From the NCBI RefSeq assembly GCF_900188375.1, contig NZ_FZOO01000001.1, positions 434,001 to 498,000 on the forward strand: a DNA stretch of 64,000 bases, in the 5' to 3' direction. The translations under genes were made by a program, and so were the position numbers. The notes beneath the pieces are model-generated. The model had not been told where the DNA came from. It was given only the letters and a program-made list of their open reading frames with translations, and made no database searches. Each line of letters starts with the position of its first letter. Positions within the stretch are counted from its first letter, which is position 1. This document shows, in pieces, positions 41,662-49,391 of this stretch. The stretch is from Geodermatophilus pulveris. Lineage in GTDB: Bacteria; Actinomycetota; Actinomycetes; Mycobacteriales; Geodermatophilaceae.

Positions 41662-42702
41662 GTGGCACCCGTCGGGATCGAGAGCGTGCTGGTGGCCGGC
41701 CGAGGGCCGGCCGCGTGTGCCGTGGTGGCGGCCTGCTCCCGCCTGGACGTGAAGACGGTCGCCGTCCACTCCGAGGCCGACCGCGCCGCCCGGCACGTGC
41801 GCCTGGCCGACGAGGCGATCCTGCTGGGCCCCGCGCCGGCCACGGAGTCCTACCTCGCGGTGGACCGCATCGTGGAGGCCGCCCGCCGCACCGGCGTGCA
41901 GGCGGTCCTGCCGGTCCCCCCGGCGCTGGCCGGCAACGCCCGGCTCGCCGGCGCGGTGGTCGCCGCCGGCCTGACCTGGGTCGGCCCGTCCGCGGCGGTG
42001 TTGGAACGGCTGGGCGGCGACGGCGTGGAGCCGGCCAGCGAGCGCGGCTTCCTCGCCCTGGTCACCGACGGGGGGCTGCGCTGCACCACCCCGGTGTCCC
42101 GCGACCGCGCCGCCGGCATCGCCCGCGTCTCCTGGACCCCCGACGAGCCGGTCGAGCTGCCCCCGGCCGCCAAGCGGCTGCCCGAGGTGGGCTGGCGCGG
42201 GCTGGTCACGGTCGGCATCGCCCCGGACGGCGAGCTCGCCGAGGTGGCCGCCGGCTTCTCCCTCGACCTCACGGTGCTGGAGCGGGCGCACGGCGTGGAC
42301 GCCGTCGAGCTGGCGCTGCGCAGCGCCTCGGGCGGGTCGGCCGCCGACGCCGGCACGGGTGCCCCGCCGCGGCGGGCGGTGAGCGTGCAGCTCCGGTCCA
42401 CCCTCCCGCCGGGCCAGGGCGGCCGGGTCACCGGCCGGCTGCCCCGGTCGGGCCGGCACACCGCCGGCGCGCCCGGCGCGGAGGTCGTGGCGGTCAGCGG
42501 CTACGACCCGGGCGACCGGCTGGACCGCTGGTACGACGCGCTGCTGGCGACGGTCAGCGCGGGTGCGCCGGACACCGCCACCGCCGCCCGGGCCGCCAGC
42601 GAGGTGCTGAACGCGGTGTCGGAGGTCGGCGTCCCGCACGACGGCCCGGAGGTCTGCGCCGTGCTCGAGCGGCTCGCGTCGGGCAGCCCCGCACCCGCCT
42701 GA
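41662..42702 (+). CDS. Biotin-carboxylase N-domain-like protein without ATP-grasp
   Basis: 346 aa. Residues ~1-105 resemble the N-terminal Rossmann domain of biotin carboxylases (ESVLVAGRGPAACAVVAACSRLDVKTVAVHSEAD..ARHVRLADEAILLGPAPATESYLAVDRIVEAAR...VLPVPPALAGNARLAGAVVAAGLTWVGPS). The ATP-grasp region (Gly-rich loop, metal-binding Glu/Asn) is not recognisable; residues ~150-340 instead contain scattered carboxylase-like pieces. Carboxylation activity is therefore unlikely. GTG at 41662. The next gene encodes a free biotin-carrier domain, so the two may work together. Confidence 0.7.
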   Translation: MAPVGIESVLVAGRGPAACAVVAACSRLDVKTVAVHSEADRAARHVRLADEAILLGPAPATESYLAVDRIVEAARRTGVQAVLPVPPALAGNARLAGAVVAAGLTWVGPSAAVLERLGGDGVEPASERGFLALVTDGGLRCTTPVSRDRAAGIARVSWTPDEPVELPPAAKRLPEVGWRGLVTVGIAPDGELAEVAAGFSLDLTVLERAHGVDAVELALRSASGGSAADAGTGAPPRRAVSVQLRSTLPPGQGGRVTGRLPRSGRHTAGAPGAEVVAVSGYDPGDRLDRWYDALLATVSAGAPDTATAARAASEVLNAVSEVGVPHDGPEVCAVLERLASGSPAPA

Positions 42703-42756
42703 GCGGTGGGCCGGGCCGTGCCAGGATGGACGTCCGGACACGCAGGGGAGGGACCG

Positions 42757-42981
42757 GTGGCGGTCGAGGAGATCCACGCCGAGATGGTGTCGAGCGTGTG
42801 GAAGGTGCTGGTGCAGCCGGGCAGCGAGGTGGACGCCGGCGACACCCTCGTCGTCCTCGAGTCGATGAAGATGGAGATCCCCGTGCTCACCGAGCGGGCC
42901 GGCACCGTCCGCGAGCTGCACGTCGTGGAGGGCGAGGTCCTGCAGGAGGGCGACCTCATCGCCACCGTCGCCGACGGCTGA
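42757..42981 (+). CDS. Free-standing biotin carrier protein
   Basis: 74 aa, a single biotinyl/lipoyl hammerhead domain with the biotinylation motif ESMKME (Lys38). The fold is complete: EEIHAEMVSSVWKVLVQPGSEVDAGDTLVVLES..., then AGTVRELHVVEGEVLQEGDLIATV. The Met-Lys-Met triplet favours biotin over lipoate. M. tuberculosis has a similar small biotinylated protein, TB7.3 (Rv3221c), near whiB1. GTG at 42757 with GGGGAGGG upstream. It follows the carboxylase-like gene by 54 nt. Confidence 0.92.
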   Translation: MAVEEIHAEMVSSVWKVLVQPGSEVDAGDTLVVLESMKMEIPVLTERAGTVRELHVVEGEVLQEGDLIATVADG

Positions 42982-42987
42982 GAAAGG

Positions 42988-43036
42988 ACCCCGTCCTCCC
43001 CGCCCTCCGCACGCTCAGGGCGGGACCCGGGACGGG
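42988..43036. terminator. Imperfect hairpin between convergent genes
   Basis: CCCCGTCC and CGCCCT pair with AGGGCG and GGACGGGG-like blocks across a 10-nt loop. The stem has unpaired bases but lies exactly between the biotin-carrier and GNAT stops. Confidence 0.45.
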
Positions 43037-43042
43037 GCCGCG

Positions 43043-43549
43043 TCAGAGGTCGAGGGCGTAGACGAGCAGGTCGATGCCCGGGCGCGGGGACCAGTCCCGC
43101 TCCGGCAGCCGGGCGAAGCCCATCCGCGCGTAGAGCCGCTGCGCGGTCCGCATGCGCCGGTCGGTCGACAGCACCACCCGCCGCTTGCCGGCCGACCGGG
43201 CCCGCTCCACGCAGGCGGCCACCAGCAGCGCGCCGAGCCCCCGGCCCTGTACGGCGGGGTCGACGACGAGCATCCGGAACGCCGCCTCGGCGTCGGACTC
43301 GGTCACCTCGCCGAAGTCCCCGGCCAGCACCAGCGCCACGCTGCCGACGACGCGGCCGGCGTCGTCCCGGGCGACGAGCAGCTCGGCACGGTCGGCCCGG
43401 CCGGCCACGTCGCGCAACTCCTCCCCGTACTCGGGCGCCGCCAGCCCGCCGCCCAGGTAGACGTCGGAGGTGAGCTGCGCGATCCGCGGCCAGTCGGCGG
43501 AGCGGGCGGGCCCGACCGTCACGGCCGGCGCTCCGGGCGACGAGGACAC
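43043..43549 (-). CDS. GNAT-family N-acetyltransferase
   Basis: 168 aa. Motif A is intact at MLVVDPAVQGRGLGALLVAACVERARSAG (R/Q-x-x-G-x-G), with strand FGEVTESDAEAAFR before it and the C-terminal LYARMGFARLPERDW. It transfers acetyl from acetyl-CoA to an unknown amine. GTG at 43549; TAGGCT lies 7 nt upstream on this strand, suggesting a leaderless message. Confidence 0.9.
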   Translation of the reverse strand: MSSSPGAPAVTVGPARSADWPRIAQLTSDVYLGGGLAAPEYGEELRDVAGRADRAELLVARDDAGRVVGSVALVLAGDFGEVTESDAEAAFRMLVVDPAVQGRGLGALLVAACVERARSAGKRRVVLSTDRRMRTAQRLYARMGFARLPERDWSPRPGIDLLVYALDL

Positions 43550-43556
43550 GGTGGGG

Positions 43557-43562
43557 AGCCTA
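43557..43562 (-). promoter_or_regulatory. Putative leaderless -10 element for the GNAT gene
   Basis: TAGGCT on the minus strand, 7 nt before GTG 43549. Confidence 0.4.
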
Positions 43563-43627
43563 GGCGGCGCCGGTGCAGGTGCCCGCCGCGAGCCTGCGAG
43601 GGGCAGGGGGCAGGGGGGTCCTTTCTC

Positions 43628-43633
43628 TAGGCT
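43628..43633 (+). promoter_or_regulatory. Putative leaderless -10 element for pdtaS
   Basis: TAGGCT, 9 nt before ATG 43643; the same hexamer as the divergent GNAT promoter 66 nt away. Confidence 0.4.
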
Positions 43634-43642
43634 CGGGCCACC

Positions 43643-45136
43643 ATGAACAGCCTCTCCGAACGCCTCACCCAGGGCTCGGCCTCCGCGCCGGCCCAGGTCG
43701 ACCACGCCCGCCGGCTGGTGGCCGACTGGCAGCTGCTGGCCGACCTGTCGTTCGCCGACCTGACGCTGTGGGTGCCGCTGCGCACCGGCGCGTGGTGGTG
43801 CGTGGCCCAGGTGCGCCCGCTGACTGCCCCGACCAGCCAGCCCGACGACCTGGTGGGCTCGGAGGTGGAGGGGGCGGACGCGGCGCCCTTCGTGGTGGCA
43901 CACCGGGAGGGCCGCCCGGTGACCGAGGGCGAGCCGGACTGGTCGGGCAGCACCCCGCGGCGGAGGGAGGTGGTGCCGGTGCGGCACGACGACGTGGTCG
44001 TCGCCGTCCTGGCGCGGGACACCAACCTGGCCGTGACCCGGTCGCCGTCCACCCTGGAGCTCACCTACCTCGACATCGCCGCCGACCTGTGCCTCATGGT
44101 CTCGGCCGGCACCTTCCCGCCGCGCAAGCCGCTGGACGGCGAGCTGAGCCCGCGGGTGGGCGACGGCCTGGTGCGGCTGGACGCCGCCGGGCGCGCGGTC
44201 TACGCCAGCCCGAACGCGCTGTCGGCCTACCGCCGGCTGGGCGTGACCGGCGACGTCGTCGGTGCCGACCTGGCCCGCCTGACCCGGGACGCCGCGGTGG
44301 ACCGGGTGGCCGGTGAGGCGGTCGCGGCGGGCATCCGGGCCGCGGTGACCGGGCGCTTCCCCGACCCGATGGACGTGGAGAGCGTCGCGGCCACCCTGCT
44401 GGTGCGGGCGCTGCCCCTGCAGGCGCCCGGCGCCGAGGAGGGCGCGCTGGTGCTGGTCCGCGACGTGACCGACCTGCGCCGCCGGGACCGCGCGCTGCTG
44501 ACCAAGGACGCGACGATCCGGGAGATCCACCACCGGGTGAAGAACAACCTGCAGACCGTGGCGGCGTTGCTGCGGCTGCAGGCGCGGCGGATGACCGAGC
44601 CCGCCGCGCGCGAGGCGCTGGAGGAGTCGGTGCGGCGGGTGTCGTCGATCGCCGTGGTGCACGAGACGCTGGCCGGCAGCCGCGAGGACGTGGTCGACGT
44701 CGACGACGTCCTCGACCGGGTCCTGCCGATGCTCGGCGACCTCACCTCGGTGGGCCCGGCGGCCCGGACCCGGCGGGCCGGCCGGTTCGGCGAGCTGCCG
44801 GCCGAGGTCGCGACCCCGCTGGTGCTGGCGGTCACCGAGCTGCTGCACAACGCCGCCGAGCACGCCTTCCCCGACGGCAGCCCGGGCTGCATCGACCTGG
44901 TGGCAGCGCGGGACGGCGACGACCTCGTCGTCCGGGTCGTGGACGACGGGCGCGGCCTGCCCGCGGGCTTCGACCCGTCGGCCAGCGAGGGGCTGGGCCT
45001 GCAGATCGTGCGCACCCTCGTGACCAGCGAGCTGGGCGGCAGCCTGGCGATGAGCAGCCCGCCGTCCGCTCCTGCGGACGGCGGCGGCACCGAGGTGGTG
45101 CTCACCCTCCCCGGTGCCGGGAGGGTCCGGCGCTGA
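43643..45136 (+). CDS. pdtaS: PdtaS-type sensor histidine kinase
   Basis: 497 aa soluble kinase. An N-terminal GAF domain (~10-150), a PAS-like domain (~160-285), then HisKA_2 with the phospho-acceptor His in EIHHRVKNNLQTVAALLRLQARR, and an HATPase domain with N-box ELLHNAAEHAF and G-box DDGRGLP. In M. tuberculosis PdtaS phosphorylates PdtaR, an ANTAR protein controlling RNA-level expression; no receiver-ANTAR partner is in this window. Mycobacterial Rv3220c sits next to whiB1, as here. Confidence 0.92.
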   Translation: MNSLSERLTQGSASAPAQVDHARRLVADWQLLADLSFADLTLWVPLRTGAWWCVAQVRPLTAPTSQPDDLVGSEVEGADAAPFVVAHREGRPVTEGEPDWSGSTPRRREVVPVRHDDVVVAVLARDTNLAVTRSPSTLELTYLDIAADLCLMVSAGTFPPRKPLDGELSPRVGDGLVRLDAAGRAVYASPNALSAYRRLGVTGDVVGADLARLTRDAAVDRVAGEAVAAGIRAAVTGRFPDPMDVESVAATLLVRALPLQAPGAEEGALVLVRDVTDLRRRDRALLTKDATIREIHHRVKNNLQTVAALLRLQARRMTEPAAREALEESVRRVSSIAVVHETLAGSREDVVDVDDVLDRVLPMLGDLTSVGPAARTRRAGRFGELPAEVATPLVLAVTELLHNAAEHAFPDGSPGCIDLVAARDGDDLVVRVVDDGRGLPAGFDPSASEGLGLQIVRTLVTSELGGSLAMSSPPSAPADGGGTEVVLTLPGAGRVRR

Positions 45137-45150
45137 CCGGCACCCGCACG

Positions 45151-45189
45151 CCACGAGGCCGGCCCGGGCATCCCGGACCGGCCTCGTGG
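45151..45189. terminator. Hairpin between pdtaS and whiB1
   Basis: 18-bp stem with one mismatch (CCACGAGGCCGGCCCGGG at 45151-45168 against 45172-45189), 15 nt after the pdtaS stop and upstream of the convergent whiB1 stop. Confidence 0.75.
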
Positions 45190-45241
45190 GCGGTGCTGTG
45201 CGGCGTCCGGGGTCGAGCCCGGTGCCGGCGGTGCGGTGTGC

Positions 45242-45493
45242 TCAGGCGGTGCGGACGCGGGTGCGCGCCTGACGGCGCTTGAGTGCGCGCCGTTCGTCCT
45301 CGGACAGCCCACCCCAGACACCGGAGTCCTGCCCCGCGCGCAGTGCCCAGTCCAGGCACGACTCGACGACGGGGCAGCGCCGGCACACGGCCTTGGCCTG
45401 CTCGATCTGCCCGAGGGCGGGGCCGGTCGTCCCGATGGGGAAGAACAGCTCCGGGTCCTCGTCGCGGCACAGGGCGCGGTGGCGCCAGTCCAT
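45242..45493 (-). CDS. whiB1: WhiB1-type iron-sulfur regulator
   Basis: 83 aa, nearly the 84 aa of M. tuberculosis WhiB1. Starts MDWRHRALCRDEDPELFFP with Cys9, then CRRC...C (Cys37, 40, 46) for the [4Fe-4S] cluster, GVWGG turn and a basic C-terminus (RRALKRRQARTRVRT). WhiB1 binds the principal sigma factor and is essential and NO-sensitive in mycobacteria. ATG at 45493 has GAGGAG about 9-14 nt upstream. A ~330-nt upstream gap suggests a complex promoter. Confidence 0.94.
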   Translation of the reverse strand: MDWRHRALCRDEDPELFFPIGTTGPALGQIEQAKAVCRRCPVVESCLDWALRAGQDSGVWGGLSEDERRALKRRQARTRVRTA

Positions 45494-45821
45494 GGCCGTG
45501 TTCTCCTCGATGTCGTCTACGGTGGTGTGCAGTCGTCGCCGGCCTCGGACCGATCCGCAGGCCGGCACCGGGGTGACCAGCGCCATGGCACAGCGACTTC
45601 ATGCAGGTGTTACCGACAGGTTGCTTTGCTCCCGCGATGTTTTCACGGCGAGGGGACCTGTCAAGGAGAACCGGGTGATCGGTCGAGCCCTCGTGAGCAA
45701 GCTCACCACGGGCGTGGTAGGGCCGCCACTCGACCGGTCGGCGCTCCCGCGCGCTGCGGTGACAGCGCGTCCACTCCGTGAGAAGTCGCAGGTCACGGGC
45801 CGGTAGCGGAACCGGCCGGTG
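45494..45821 (-). promoter_or_regulatory. whiB1 upstream region (328 nt)
   Basis: The least GC-rich stretch in this part of the window. On the minus strand TTGACA lies at 45664-45659, but no matching TANNNT is found 16-18 nt later (AACATC is the best), so the promoter type is unclear. No ORF with coding character is seen. The distance implies a 5' leader of roughly 130 nt or more for whiB1. Confidence 0.45.
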
Positions 45822-46844
45822 TCAGACGACGACGGTGAGCGCGTCGGGCACGCTGACCACCCGCAGCCCGGTCGCCGTCCCCAGGTGGTCGCCGTCCAGC
45901 TGCCAGCCCTGCGGGCGGCGGGCGGTGAGCGTCAGCTCGGGCAGGTCGTGCCAGCGGTGGACGCCGTCGCCGCGGACGTCCGGCCGCGCGGCGAACGCCG
46001 CCCGCACGTGGCGGACCATCCGCAGGACGCCGGTGCGGCCGAGCGCGAAGACGTCCAGGCCGGAGTCGAAGGAGGCGTCCGGGGTCGGGTTGACCGCGCG
46101 GGCCCCCAGGTAGGTCCACGGCGAGACGTTGGAGACCAGGCACAGGAACAGCCCGTCGACGGCCGGCTCGCCGGGCAGCTGGGCCGTCATCGCGGGGTCC
46201 CGGCGCTCGCGGCCGAGCACGAACGCGCCGGTCGCCTCCTGGACGTAGAGCAGCCCGGTCGAGCGGCGCCCGCGGGCGCGGTGGGCCTCCACCCGGCCGA
46301 TGACGTCGGCGTCGAAGCCGAGGCCGGCGGAGAAGACGAACCAGCGTGGCTCGGTCCACCCCGGGGACGCCGCGGCCCCCGCGTCGGCGGCCGCCCGGGC
46401 CAGCGCCGGGTCCGGCAGCCGGGCCGGTGCCGTGCTGACGCCGCGGGCGCTGGCCGTCGCCAGCGAGATCCGCCGGGTCCGGCCGGCGCCCAGCGAGTCC
46501 AGCACCTCGGTGGCCGCGGCCAGCGGGTCCCGGGCGCGGCCGAGCGCGCGGGCGAACACGTTGGTCGACCCGCCCGGCACCACGGCCAGCGGCGGGACGT
46601 CGGCGCCCGGCCCGTCGTGCAGCAGGCCGTTGACCACCTCGTTGACCGTGCCGTCGCCGCCCAGGGTGACCACGACGTCGACGCCGTCCACGCAGGCCTT
46701 CCGGGCGAGCTCCGCGCCGTGCCCGCGGTGCGTGGTCTCGGCGAGCTGGACGTCGAGCCGGCCGGCCAGGGTGGCCAGCACGCGGTCGCGCACCCCGCGG
46801 CTGGTCGTGGTCGCCACCGGGTTGGCCACCACGAGCGCACGCAT
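45822..46844 (-). CDS. Diacylglycerol-kinase-family lipid kinase
   Basis: 340 aa. Begins ALVVANPVATTTSRGVRDRV; the nucleotide-binding signature is VVTLGGDGTVNEVVNGLL, followed by VVPGGSTNVFARALGR. These define the DagK/YegS/sphingosine-kinase-like family, which phosphorylates diacylglycerol or related lipids. The mycobacterial counterpart next to whiB1 is Rv3218. ATG at 46844, with TAGCCT 7 nt upstream on this strand. Confidence 0.9.
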   Translation of the reverse strand: MRALVVANPVATTTSRGVRDRVLATLAGRLDVQLAETTHRGHGAELARKACVDGVDVVVTLGGDGTVNEVVNGLLHDGPGADVPPLAVVPGGSTNVFARALGRARDPLAAATEVLDSLGAGRTRRISLATASARGVSTAPARLPDPALARAAADAGAAASPGWTEPRWFVFSAGLGFDADVIGRVEAHRARGRRSTGLLYVQEATGAFVLGRERRDPAMTAQLPGEPAVDGLFLCLVSNVSPWTYLGARAVNPTPDASFDSGLDVFALGRTGVLRMVRHVRAAFAARPDVRGDGVHRWHDLPELTLTARRPQGWQLDGDHLGTATGLRVVSVPDALTVVV

Positions 46845-46851
46845 GCCCGCC

Positions 46852-46857
46852 AGGCTA
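46852..46857 (-). promoter_or_regulatory. Putative leaderless -10 element for the lipid-kinase gene
   Basis: TAGCCT on the minus strand, 7 nt before ATG 46844. Confidence 0.4.
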
Positions 46858-46940
46858 GCCAGCGCGGCGGCCCGCCTCGGCGTCGGCGGATGCGGGCTGC
46901 GGGGCCCGCGGGACGGCGGCCCGCCGGGGTGCCGCGCGCG

Positions 46941-46946
46941 TACCCT
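46941..46946 (+). promoter_or_regulatory. Putative leaderless -10 element for the membrane-protein gene
   Basis: TACCCT, 7 nt before GTG 46954. Together with the divergent element 85 nt away, this intergenic region seems to carry two leaderless promoters. Confidence 0.4.
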
Positions 46947-46953
46947 CCCGACC

Positions 46954-47436
46954 GTGAGCGAGCAGTCCGGAGCCAGGCCGCCGCGGGACCGCCGGCGGGC
47001 CGAGCGGCTGCTCGGGGGCGCCGCCGAGCCGGCCGCGCCGCGCCCGCGCCGGGAGCGCCCCGAGGCTCCCCCCGCCGTCCGCCGGGCCGCGCTGGTCGCC
47101 GGGGTGGAGGCGGCCGCGATCGCCGCGGTCGCGCTCTGGCTGCTCGTGCTCACGGTGACCTCCACGCCCGACAGCGTGTCGCGCGCGCTGGCCGAGGTCG
47201 TCTACGTCGGCTTCTTCGCCGTGCTGCTGGGCTCGGCGGCCGTCGGGTTGTGGCGGCTGTCGCCGTGGTCCCGCGGCCCGGTGGTCTTCCTGCAGCTGCT
47301 GCTCGGCCTGTTCGGCTGGTACTCGGTCGCCGAGTGGGGCGGGGCCTGGGTCGGCGTCCCCGTCCTGGTGCTGGTGGCCACCGAGCTGTACCTGCTGGCG
47401 ACCCCGGAGGCCCGGCTGGCGTTCCTCGAGCGCTGA
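46954..47436 (+). CDS. Four-helix membrane protein (Rv3217c-like)
   Basis: 160 aa. A basic, Pro-rich N-terminal ~40 residues is followed by four predicted transmembrane helices (ALVAGVEAAAIAAVALWLLVL, VVYVGFFAVLLGSAAVGLW, VVFLQLLLGLFGWYSVAEWG, GVPVLVLVATELYLLA). No catalytic motif is visible. Its place beside the lipid kinase and whiB1 matches Rv3217c. The function is unknown. Confidence 0.82.
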   Translation: MSEQSGARPPRDRRRAERLLGGAAEPAAPRPRRERPEAPPAVRRAALVAGVEAAAIAAVALWLLVLTVTSTPDSVSRALAEVVYVGFFAVLLGSAAVGLWRLSPWSRGPVVFLQLLLGLFGWYSVAEWGGAWVGVPVLVLVATELYLLATPEARLAFLER

Positions 47437-47445
47437 GCGGGGGCC

Positions 47446-47907
47446 TCAGAGGCGCAGCTTGAACCCCTCGTGGGTGGCGGTGAACCCGTGCCGGGCGTAG
47501 AAGCGGTGTGCGGCGCGGCGGGACTTGTCGCTGGTCAGCTGCACCCGGTAGCAGCCCCACGCGCGGGCCTGCTCGACGGCGGCCCGGAGCAGCACCGAGC
47601 CCGCGCCGCGGCCGCGCGCGTCGGGGTGCACGTGCACGGACTCGACCTCGGCGCACAGCCCCCCGCGCTCCTGCAGGTGCCGGACGGCGAAGACCTGGCA
47701 GACGCCGACGACCTCCCCGCCGTCGACGGCCACCAGCACCTCGTTGCGCGCGGCCGCGTCGATCTCCGCGAGCGCCCGCCGGTAGCCGGCCTCGTCGGTG
47801 CGGTCCTCCTTGCCGGGCCGGCTCGCGCCGAGGGTGAGCAGCTCGACCAGGCGGGGGACGTCGCCGGGGGCCGCCCGCCGCACGGTCACCCCCGGCTGCG
47901 GTGCCAC
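47446..47907 (-). CDS. GNAT-family N-acetyltransferase
   Basis: 153 aa. Motif A is VESVHVHPDARGRGAGSVLLRAAVEQARAWGC, and the C-terminal YRVQLTSDKSRRAAHRFYARHGF is the usual signature of small GNATs. The acyl acceptor is unknown. GTG at 47907 lies 4 nt after the stop of the HAD gene, so both are probably in one transcript. It is convergent with the four-helix membrane protein gene, 9 nt apart. Confidence 0.9.
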   Translation of the reverse strand: MAPQPGVTVRRAAPGDVPRLVELLTLGASRPGKEDRTDEAGYRRALAEIDAAARNEVLVAVDGGEVVGVCQVFAVRHLQERGGLCAEVESVHVHPDARGRGAGSVLLRAAVEQARAWGCYRVQLTSDKSRRAAHRFYARHGFTATHEGFKLRL

Positions 47908-47911
47908 CCGG

Positions 47912-48694
47912 CTACACCAGGTCGACGACGTCGGCGATGGAGTGCAGCACCCGGCCCGGCCGGAAGGGGAAGCGCGCCACGTCGGCGGCCCGCGTCGAGC
48001 CGGTGAGCACCAGGATCGTGTCCAGGCCGGCCTCGATGCCGGCGACGACGTCGGTGTCCATCCGGTCACCGATCATGACCGTGGTCTCCGAGTGCGCCTC
48101 GATGCGGTTCATGGCGCTGCGGAACATCATCGGGTTGGGCTTGCCGACGAAGTAGGGCTCGGAGCCGGTGGCCCGGGTGATCATCGCCGCGACCGACCCG
48201 GTGGCCGGCAGCGGGCCCTCGGGGGAGGGGCCGGTGACGTCGGGGTTGGTGGCGATGAACCGCGCCCCGGCGCCGATCAGGCGGACCGCCCGGGTGATCG
48301 CCTCGAACGAGTAGGTCCGGGTCTCGCCGAGGACCACGTAGTCCGGGTCGGTGTCGGTCAGCGTGTACCCGGCCTCGTGCAGCGCGGTGGTCAGGCCCGC
48401 CTCGCCCACCACGAAGGCCGAGCCGCCGGGCAGCTGGGCGGACAGGAAGTCCGCGGTGGCCAGCGCGGAGGTCCAGATCGACTCCTCGGGCACCTGCAGG
48501 CCGGAGCGGGCCAACCGGGCGGAGAGGTCGCGCGGCGTGAAGATCGAGTTGTTGGTGAGGACGAGGAACCGCCGGCCGGCCTCGGTCAGCCGCTGCAGGA
48601 AGTCCGCGGCGCCCGGCAGCGCCAGCCCCTCGTGCACCAGGACGCCGTCCATGTCGGTCAGCCAGCACTCCGCCGGCTTGCGGTCGGTCGTCAT
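47912..48694 (-). CDS. HAD-IIA (NagD-like) phosphatase
   Basis: 260 aa. HAD motif I is LTDMDGVLV, motif II LTNNS, the capping C2 domain lies between, motif III is in [11 protein letters not shown] and motif IV is [17 protein letters not shown]. It belongs with NagD/p-nitrophenyl-phosphatase-like sugar or nucleotide phosphatases. ATG at 48694 with a weak GAGGA upstream. A GNAT gene follows 4 nt downstream. Confidence 0.92.
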   Translation of the reverse strand: MTTDRKPAECWLTDMDGVLVHEGLALPGAADFLQRLTEAGRRFLVLTNNSIFTPRDLSARLARSGLQVPEESIWTSALATADFLSAQLPGGSAFVVGEAGLTTALHEAGYTLTDTDPDYVVLGETRTYSFEAITRAVRLIGAGARFIATNPDVTGPSPEGPLPATGSVAAMITRATGSEPYFVGKPNPMMFRSAMNRIEAHSETTVMIGDRMDTDVVAGIEAGLDTILVLTGSTRAADVARFPFRPGRVLHSIADVVDLV

Positions 48695-48828
48695 CGCGTC
48701 GTCGTCCTCGGGTGGGGGGTGGGCGTCTGCTGCATTCTGCCCGGGGGCCTCGGGACCGGCCGTGCGGCTCGGTGCCCTCGGTGACGGCGATGGCGTGGAC
48801 GGCCAGCTCCCCGTCGGTGCCCCACCCG

Positions 48829-49311
48829 TCAGCGGCGGCGGTCGGCGGCGAAGGAGGTCAGGGCGTCGTCGGTGAGCCGGAAGACCGTCCACCCGTCCAT
48901 CGGCACCGCTCCGGCGGCCCGGTAGAAGTCGATGGAGGGGGTGTTCCAGTCCAGCACCGACCACTCCAGCCGGGAGTACCCGCGCTGCACGCACACCTCG
49001 GCCAGGGCGCGCAGCAGCTCCCGGCCCAGCCCGCGGCCGCGGTGGGCCGGCTGGACGTAGAGGTCCTCGAGGTACAGGCCGTGGGTCCCCCGCCAGGTGG
49101 AGAAGTTGCGGAACCACAGCGCCACGCCGACGACGTCGTCGCCGACCACGGCGACGTGGCCGAACAGCGCCGGCGCCTCGCCGAACAGGGCCCCGTGCAG
49201 CTGCGCCTCGGTCATCCGCGCCTCGTCGGGCGCCTGCTCGTACTCGGCCAGCTCGCGCACCAGGGCCACGATGGCGGGCACGTCGTCCGCCCGGGCGGGA
49301 CGCACGCTCAC
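48829..49311 (-). CDS. Diamine-acetyltransferase-like GNAT protein
   Basis: 160 aa. [23 protein letters not shown] at the start, motif [29 protein letters not shown], and [33 protein letters not shown] at the end closely follow the spermidine/spermine acetyltransferase (SAT1-like) pattern, including the Asn-Thr-Pro substrate-side loop. Substrates may be polyamines or thialysine. GTG at 49311. Repeat DNA lies immediately upstream. Confidence 0.9.
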   Translation of the reverse strand: MSVRPARADDVPAIVALVRELAEYEQAPDEARMTEAQLHGALFGEAPALFGHVAVVGDDVVGVALWFRNFSTWRGTHGLYLEDLYVQPAHRGRGLGRELLRALAEVCVQRGYSRLEWSVLDWNTPSIDFYRAAGAVPMDGWTVFRLTDDALTSFAADRRR

Positions 49312-49391
49312 GTCGGCTCCTCGCTGGCGCTCGTCGCCACCGTGAGCGACGCTGCCCTGCTTTCTCGTGACCTCGCCTGCTCGGTCACGTG
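49312..49391. repeat. Copy of the dispersed 78-nt repeat
   Basis: Shares TCCTCGCTGGCGCTCGTCG, a CGCTGCC block and the terminal CTCGCCTGCTCGGTCACGTG-like end with 11499-11576. It fills the gap between pssA and the GNAT start, and its end runs into the last codons of pssA. Confidence 0.55.

Noticed and set aside
42985-43040. A riboswitch between the biotin carrier and GNAT genes
   Set aside because: The only structure is an imperfect hairpin between two stop codons, better explained as a terminator.
45659-45664. TTGACA on the minus strand as the whiB1 promoter
   Set aside because: No TANNNT occurs 16-18 nt downstream, so only the upstream region as a whole is reported.
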